Shown here: one piece after another, positions 63,079-64,000 of the stretch
Layout: every line of letters begins with the position of its first letter
Position numbering within the stretch: position 1 is the first letter of the stretch
NCBI RefSeq assembly: GCF_000382165.1
Contig: NZ_KB907702.1
Coordinates: forward strand, 229,649-293,648
Origin: Arsukibacterium perlucidum DSM 18276
GTDB taxonomy: Bacteria; Pseudomonadota; Gammaproteobacteria; Enterobacterales; Alteromonadaceae
Direction of reading: 5' to 3'
DNA: 64,000 nt
Made by a program: the position numbers and the translations under genes
Notes under the pieces: generated by a model
What the model was told of the DNA's origin: nothing
The model's input: the letters and a program-made list of their open reading frames with translations, nothing else
The model's database searches: none

Positions 63079-63646
63079 ATAACTTATCAGTAATATTAAA
63101 ATGCACGGGAAGTTCGCGCAGCATTGGTTGTTGCTGATCTTTTACTGATAATTGAAGCTGCTTTGCTGGCAATGACCAGTCAATTGCCAGCACTGGATCA
63201 GCATAATATAAACCACAATCATCTGCCGGGCTGTAGTGATTATCTACTTTATATTGCAACATTGCTTGCGGGGTTAAGGTCAGATAGCCATGAGCAAAAC
63301 CGCGAGGAATAAATAACTGTTGCGGTTTATCGGCAGATAAAGCGGTAACCAGATGCTGGCCGAAAGTAGCGCTGCCGTGGCGAATATCAACAATAACGTC
63401 CAGCACCGCACCCTGCACTACCCGCACCAGCTTACTTTGGGCAAAAGGTGGTTTTTGATAATGCAGGCCACGTAACACGCCAAACTGCGAAACCGCCTCG
63501 TTATCCTGCACAAATCGCACAGGGTGTCCTGCCGCCTCGTCCAGCTGCTGTTGCCGGTAGGTTTCGGTAAAATAGCCACGCGCATCGCGAAGCGGTTTAA
63601 GATCAAGCAATAAGGCACCCGCTAAGGTTAGTTTGCTAATTTTCAT
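63071..63646 (-). CDS. rfbC: dTDP-4-dehydrorhamnose 3,5-epimerase
   Basis: RmlC, 191 aa, a cupin epimerase. The blocks DARGYFTETYRQQQLDEAAG, FVQDNEAVSQFGVLRGLHYQ and FIPRGFAHGYLTLTPQAMLQYKVDNHY are diagnostic, with the catalytic His in RGLHYQ and Asp/Tyr later. Together with RmlD it shows that rhamnose is a component of the polymer or of another surface glycan. Confidence 0.95.
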   Translation of the reverse strand: MKISKLTLAGALLLDLKPLRDARGYFTETYRQQQLDEAAGHPVRFVQDNEAVSQFGVLRGLHYQKPPFAQSKLVRVVQGAVLDVIVDIRHGSATFGQHLVTALSADKPQQLFIPRGFAHGYLTLTPQAMLQYKVDNHYSPADDCGLYYADPVLAIDWSLPAKQLQLSVKDQQQPMLRELPVHFNITDKLYD

Positions 63647-63719
63647 GCGCTGTTAACTCTGGCTTCCCATCACTTAATCTGTTGTACCAGCTAATTGTCG
63701 TATCTTACCAAACTAAAAA

Positions 63720-64000
63720 GGGTCAGAGTCTGAGGGATCCCCACGAATTTAGCTCCAACACAATCCATACTCTGCGGTTTTCCGTTTGAAGTAAAGAACG
63801 CCGGATAACCAATGTTTTAAAGTTATCCTAAGTTCGCTTTGATGGATTAGTCTTGCCGCGATGTAACAGTAGCTGAGTACCCGTCGATGTTTGATAGTGT
63901 TTGCCTGGAAGCGTTTAGCCAACCCCGCTTGCTCTGCGGCTACACCAATAAAATTCATAGCAAACAACGCTAAAGTACCAATTAATACCAGCACTGCTAA
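63720..64000 (-). mobile_element. 3' end of a probable IS4-type insertion sequence, cut by the window end
   Basis: A minus-strand frame is open from the window edge (64000) to a stop at 63749 (about 83 codons). Its pattern AAEQAGLAKRFQANTIKHRRVLS resembles, from memory, the C-terminal region of IS4-family transposases, whose last part follows a transmembrane-like hydrophobic stretch. Beyond the stop, AAAAAG GGTCAGAGTCTGAGGGATCC at 63715-63740 looks like an element end. Most of the gene lies outside the window, so activity cannot be judged. Confidence 0.5.
63749..64000 (-). CDS. Partial transposase-like ORF (C-terminal part)
   Basis: Last 83 or so codons of a protein whose start is outside the window. 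Hydrophobic segment VLVLIGTLALFAMNFIGVAA followed by a basic region (KRFQANTIKHRRVLS, HQSELRITLKHW) and a short tail ending LCWS. Similarity to the C-terminus of IS4-family transposases is my best reading but is based on recall only. Codon use is not unlike the neighbours. Confidence 0.45.
   Translation of the reverse strand, partial: LAVLVLIGTLALFAMNFIGVAAEQAGLAKRFQANTIKHRRVLSYCYIAARLIHQSELRITLKHWLSGVLYFKRKTAEYGLCWS

Overview
The window looks like a chromosomal segment of an aquatic gammaproteobacterium. Housekeeping genes such as rlmJ, rlmA, the yciU-like dsDNA mimic, tdk and cysDNC resemble those of Alteromonadales and related groups (a Rheinheimera, Arsukibacterium or Alishewanella type is my best guess; no rRNA or marker search was possible). 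I see no tRNA, rRNA, CRISPR array or intact insertion sequence. Almost everything from about 10.4 kb to the right end is read on the minus strand.

Region 1 (1-10.4 kb) is ordinary chromosome: a LytS/LytR-type two-component pair, RNA methyltransferases (TrmH/YfiF-like, RlmJ, RlmA), an S1/P1 nuclease, an isochorismatase-like hydrolase, a YciU-like protein, a serine hydrolase, a MAPEG protein, thymidine kinase and a GAF-GGDEF diguanylate cyclase. Region 2 (10.4-28.1 kb) is a first polysaccharide block: a yjbEFGH-like operon, a CapD/WbpM-type dehydratase, galU, ugd, a sulfate activation operon (cysD, cysN, an SLC13 permease, cysC), a pyruvyl transferase, a nitroreductase-like protein and a Wzx-type flippase.

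Region 3 (28.4-40.0 kb) holds a secreted, probably abundant 485-aa surface protein with a strong sigma-70-like promoter and a hairpin leader. Just upstream of it lies a complete, tightly overlapping type II secretion operon in the unusual order G-E-F-H-I-J-K-L-M-C-D. Region 4 (40.2-63.6 kb) is a large Wzx/Wzy-type O-unit or capsule cluster. It contains two GT2 genes on the plus strand, a UDP-glucuronate 4-epimerase, a small phosphoglycosyl transferase, an SDR reductase/epimerase, a tandem GT4-GT4 fusion, an AsnB-like amidotransferase, two more GT4 genes, an EpsG-like polymerase, a flippase, RffA, an acetyltransferase, rmlA/B, Wzz, a long SLBB export protein, and rmlD/C. The sugars implied are dTDP-rhamnose, dTDP-Fuc4NAc, UDP-GlcA/GalA (perhaps amidated) and perhaps UDP-QuiNAc. 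The right edge is the 3' end of a likely IS4-type transposase gene.

The most unusual structure is a family of four intercistronic arrays (about 17.64-17.83, 24.20-24.38, 43.65-43.80 and 44.17-44.34 kb). They are built from 23-bp modules: a short, variable but perfectly or nearly palindromic stem, followed by a constant heptamer ending GTNAC. Several stem types recur in different arrays. In three cases (ugd, the four-helix-bundle gene and the SDR gene) the array begins exactly at the stop codon of the gene before it. A four-helix-bundle (S23/Avd superfamily) gene sits alone between two of the arrays.
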